In this document: piece after piece, positions 25,730 through 27,517 of the stretch
Layout of the letters: each line of letters begins with the position of its first letter
Numbering within the stretch: the stretch's first letter is position 1
Virus record (IMG/VR): IMGVR_UViG_3300017958_000048
Location: 1 to 27,517 of that record
Length of the DNA stretch: 27,517 bases
Direction: 5' to 3' (one strand)
Origin: a virus
The notes under the pieces: model-generated
The model's input: the letters and a program-made list of their open reading frames with translations, nothing else
The model's database searches: none
What the model was told of the DNA's origin: nothing
Translations under genes and position numbers: made by a program

Positions 25730-26752
25730 ATGACACAATTATTCAAGAAGGCCGCAGTGTTTACTGATATTCACTTCGGACTGAAATCTAACAGTAAAAT
25801 TCATAATGATGACTGTGAAAGATTTGTAGATTGGTATATAGAACAAGCAAAAGCAAACGGTTGTGATGTAGGAATATTCACAGGCGATTGGCATCACAAC
25901 AGAAGTGCGTTAAATTTAACCACAATGGATGCTAGTTTGCGTTCACTGGAAAAACTAGGTAAAGCATTTGATAAGTTTTACTTTTTTCCAGGCAATCACG
26001 ATCTTTACTACAAAGACAAAAGAGATATCCACTCAGTAGTATTTGGTAAACACGTACCAGGTGTTACAGTGGTTACGGAACCACAAGTAATAGATGATGT
26101 TGCTTTGGTTCCATGGTTGGTAGGAGAAGAATGGAAAGAAGTTGCAAAGATGAAGTGCAAATATATGTTTGGACACTTTGAACTTCCTAACTTCAAAATG
26201 AATGCTATGGTTGAAATGCCTGACACAGGCGAAATCAAAGCAGACGATTTCCAATACCAAGAAATGGTGTTCACAGGCCACTTCCACAAACGTCAACAAC
26301 GCAAAAATATCTACTACATCGGCAATGCCTTTCCACACAATTATGCCGATGCATGGGATGATGAGCGTGGTATGATGATATTAGAATGGGGAAGTGAGCC
26401 TGAGTTCATCGATTGGCCAGATTGTCCAAAATATAGAACTATTCCATTAAGCAGATTGCTTGATAAAACAGAAGAAATACTTGCACCTAAAAACTTGTAT
26501 TTGCGAGTAACACTAGATATTGATATTAGTTACGAAGAAGCAAACTTTATCAAAGAAAACTTTACAGCACAGTATGACATTAGAGAAATTGCTCTACTGC
26601 CAGATACAAATGCTGATGACGAAATGAACAAACTTGAACCTGGTGAAATTGATTTTGAATCAGTTGACCAAATTGTAACAGATCAAATAACAAAAATAGA
26701 TACAGAAACATACAAGCCTAACTTGTTGTTGGATATCTATAGAGGATTGTAA
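25730..26752 (+). CDS. gp47: gp47-like recombination nuclease subunit (Mre11/SbcD family)
   Basis: The 340-residue product is the nuclease partner of gp46. Together they process DNA ends for recombination-dependent replication, as Mre11-Rad50 or SbcCD do. All phosphoesterase motifs are visible: Asp13-x-His15, Gly-Asp-x-His at 52-55, Gly-Asn-His-Asp at 88-91, Gly-His-Phe-Glu at 148-151 and Gly-His-Phe-His at 183-186. The metal-binding residues therefore look intact. Length agrees with T4 gp47 (339). The C-terminal 130 residues correspond to the capping and partner-binding region. Its stop overlaps the gp46 start as TAATG, which would couple translation of the two subunits. Confidence 0.95.
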   Translation: MTQLFKKAAVFTDIHFGLKSNSKIHNDDCERFVDWYIEQAKANGCDVGIFTGDWHHNRSALNLTTMDASLRSLEKLGKAFDKFYFFPGNHDLYYKDKRDIHSVVFGKHVPGVTVVTEPQVIDDVALVPWLVGEEWKEVAKMKCKYMFGHFELPNFKMNAMVEMPDTGEIKADDFQYQEMVFTGHFHKRQQRKNIYYIGNAFPHNYADAWDDERGMMILEWGSEPEFIDWPDCPKYRTIPLSRLLDKTEEILAPKNLYLRVTLDIDISYEEANFIKENFTAQYDIREIALLPDTNADDEMNKLEPGEIDFESVDQIVTDQITKIDTETYKPNLLLDIYRGL

Positions 26753-27517
26753 TGTTTAAGATTAAAACACTAACAGTAAAAAACTTTATGAGTGTGGGCA
26801 ATCAAACCCAGGCTGTTGATTTTGATAAAAACTTGCTAACACTTGTGCTAGGCGAAAACCTAGATCTAGGCGGCGACGATGCTGGATCACGTAACGGTAC
26901 AGGTAAAACTACAATTATTAATGCATTAAGTTATGCACTATACGGTGAAGCACTTACTAAAATTCGCAGAGAAAACCTAATTAATAAAACTAATAGCAAA
27001 GGTATGTTGGTTACGGTTGAGTTTGAAACTAACGGACAAAACTACAGAATCGAGAGAGGACGTAAGCCTAACATTCTTAAATTTTATAGAGAAGACATTG
27101 ATGTTACAGCAGACGATATTGACGAGTCACAAGGCGATAGCCGTAAAACACAAGAAGACATACAAAAGTTACTGAACATGAGTCACACCATGTTCAAGCA
27201 TTTAGTGGCGCTCAATACTTACACAGAGCCTTTCCTTTCCCTCAAAGCCAATGATCAACGAGAGATTATTGAGCAGTTATTGGGCATCACTATCTTATCT
27301 GAAAAAGCAGAACGTCTAAAAGAAGAACAGAAACGTGTACGTGATGCTATTGCAGAAGAAGAAGCAACAATTAAAGGTATTGAAACTGCAAACAAAAAAG
27401 TACAAGAGTCAATTGACAATTTAGAAATTAAAAGCAAAGCATGGGACGCAAATCAAGCAGAAGAAATTGCAAAAACAACAAAAGCGATTAGCCAGTTGAT
27501 TACTGTTGATATTGAAG
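26752..27517 (+). CDS. gp46: gp46-like recombination ATPase subunit (Rad50/SbcC family), 5' part
   Basis: The frame starts at the ATG overlapping the gp47 stop and runs off the window after 255 codons. The N-terminal ATPase lobe is clear: a Walker A loop Gly-Ser-Arg-Asn-Gly-Thr-Gly-Lys-Thr-Thr at residues 45-54, an upstream beta strand with Val-Leu-Gly-Glu-Asn, and the following Ala-Leu-Tyr-Gly-Glu. From about residue 185 the sequence turns into a charged heptad-like coiled coil, as expected for the arm leading to the zinc hook. The hook, the signature motif and Walker B lie beyond the edge. T4 gp46 is about 560 residues, so a little under half is present. It acts with gp47 as an ATP-dependent DNA end-processing complex. 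Confidence 0.94.
   Translation, partial: MFKIKTLTVKNFMSVGNQTQAVDFDKNLLTLVLGENLDLGGDDAGSRNGTGKTTIINALSYALYGEALTKIRRENLINKTNSKGMLVTVEFETNGQNYRIERGRKPNILKFYREDIDVTADDIDESQGDSRKTQEDIQKLLNMSHTMFKHLVALNTYTEPFLSLKANDQREIIEQLLGITILSEKAERLKEEQKRVRDAIAEEEATIKGIETANKKVQESIDNLEIKSKAWDANQAEEIAKTTKAISQLITVDIE

Noticed and set aside
1-27517. tRNA genes, CRISPR arrays, insertion sequences, attachment sites
   Set aside because: No cloverleaf-like sequence, spaced direct repeats, transposase or integrase was seen; the sequence is almost wholly covered by phage coding genes.

Overview
The window is AT-rich and looks like part of a T4-superfamily myovirus genome, most like the marine T4-like phages of cyanobacteria or SAR11. 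The basis is the gene set and order (48, 53, hub, 5, 25, 6, giant protein on one strand; 55, 47, 46 on the other), a late sigma factor of the form I recall from cyanophages, tight gene packing, and a gp5 without its lysozyme domain. All assignments come from reading motifs and synteny; no database search was possible. I saw no tRNA, CRISPR array, insertion sequence, integrase or host metabolic gene.

Layout. From 24733 leftwards to the window edge, a single minus-strand operon of eight genes encodes baseplate and tail-tip parts: gp48-like tube cap/initiator, gp53-like LysM-type wedge protein, a 1010-aa putative hub protein, an unrecognised 233-aa Ala/Ser-rich protein, gp5 hub spike, gp25 sheath initiator, gp6 wedge scaffold, and a giant protein of more than 4,640 residues that runs off the left edge. 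Genes are separated by 1 to 45 bases or overlap as TAATG. From 24818 rightwards, the plus strand carries the late sigma factor gp55 and the recombination nuclease/ATPase pair gp47 and gp46 (gp46 runs off the right edge).

Control. The two arms diverge from an 84-bp region (24734-24817). It holds a late-type box (AATAAATA) facing the baseplate operon, a sigma70-like promoter facing gp55, and a 17-bp perfect inverted repeat covering the late box and most of the -35 element. Since gp55 is the factor expected to read the late box, this could be a small early-to-late switch. gp47-gp46 has its own near-perfect sigma70 promoter.

Main point of interest. The giant protein is a mosaic. It has a cupredoxin-like domain with apparent copper ligands near the N-terminus, carbohydrate-binding-like aromatic modules, a seven-repeat FG-GAP (integrin-alpha-type) beta-propeller in the middle, Gly-Tyr-Pro-Pro repeats, a complete-looking YHYH domain, and a tail of repeated beta-rich modules. 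It directly follows gp6, where T4 has gp7, so it is probably a baseplate-attached, host-facing structural protein.
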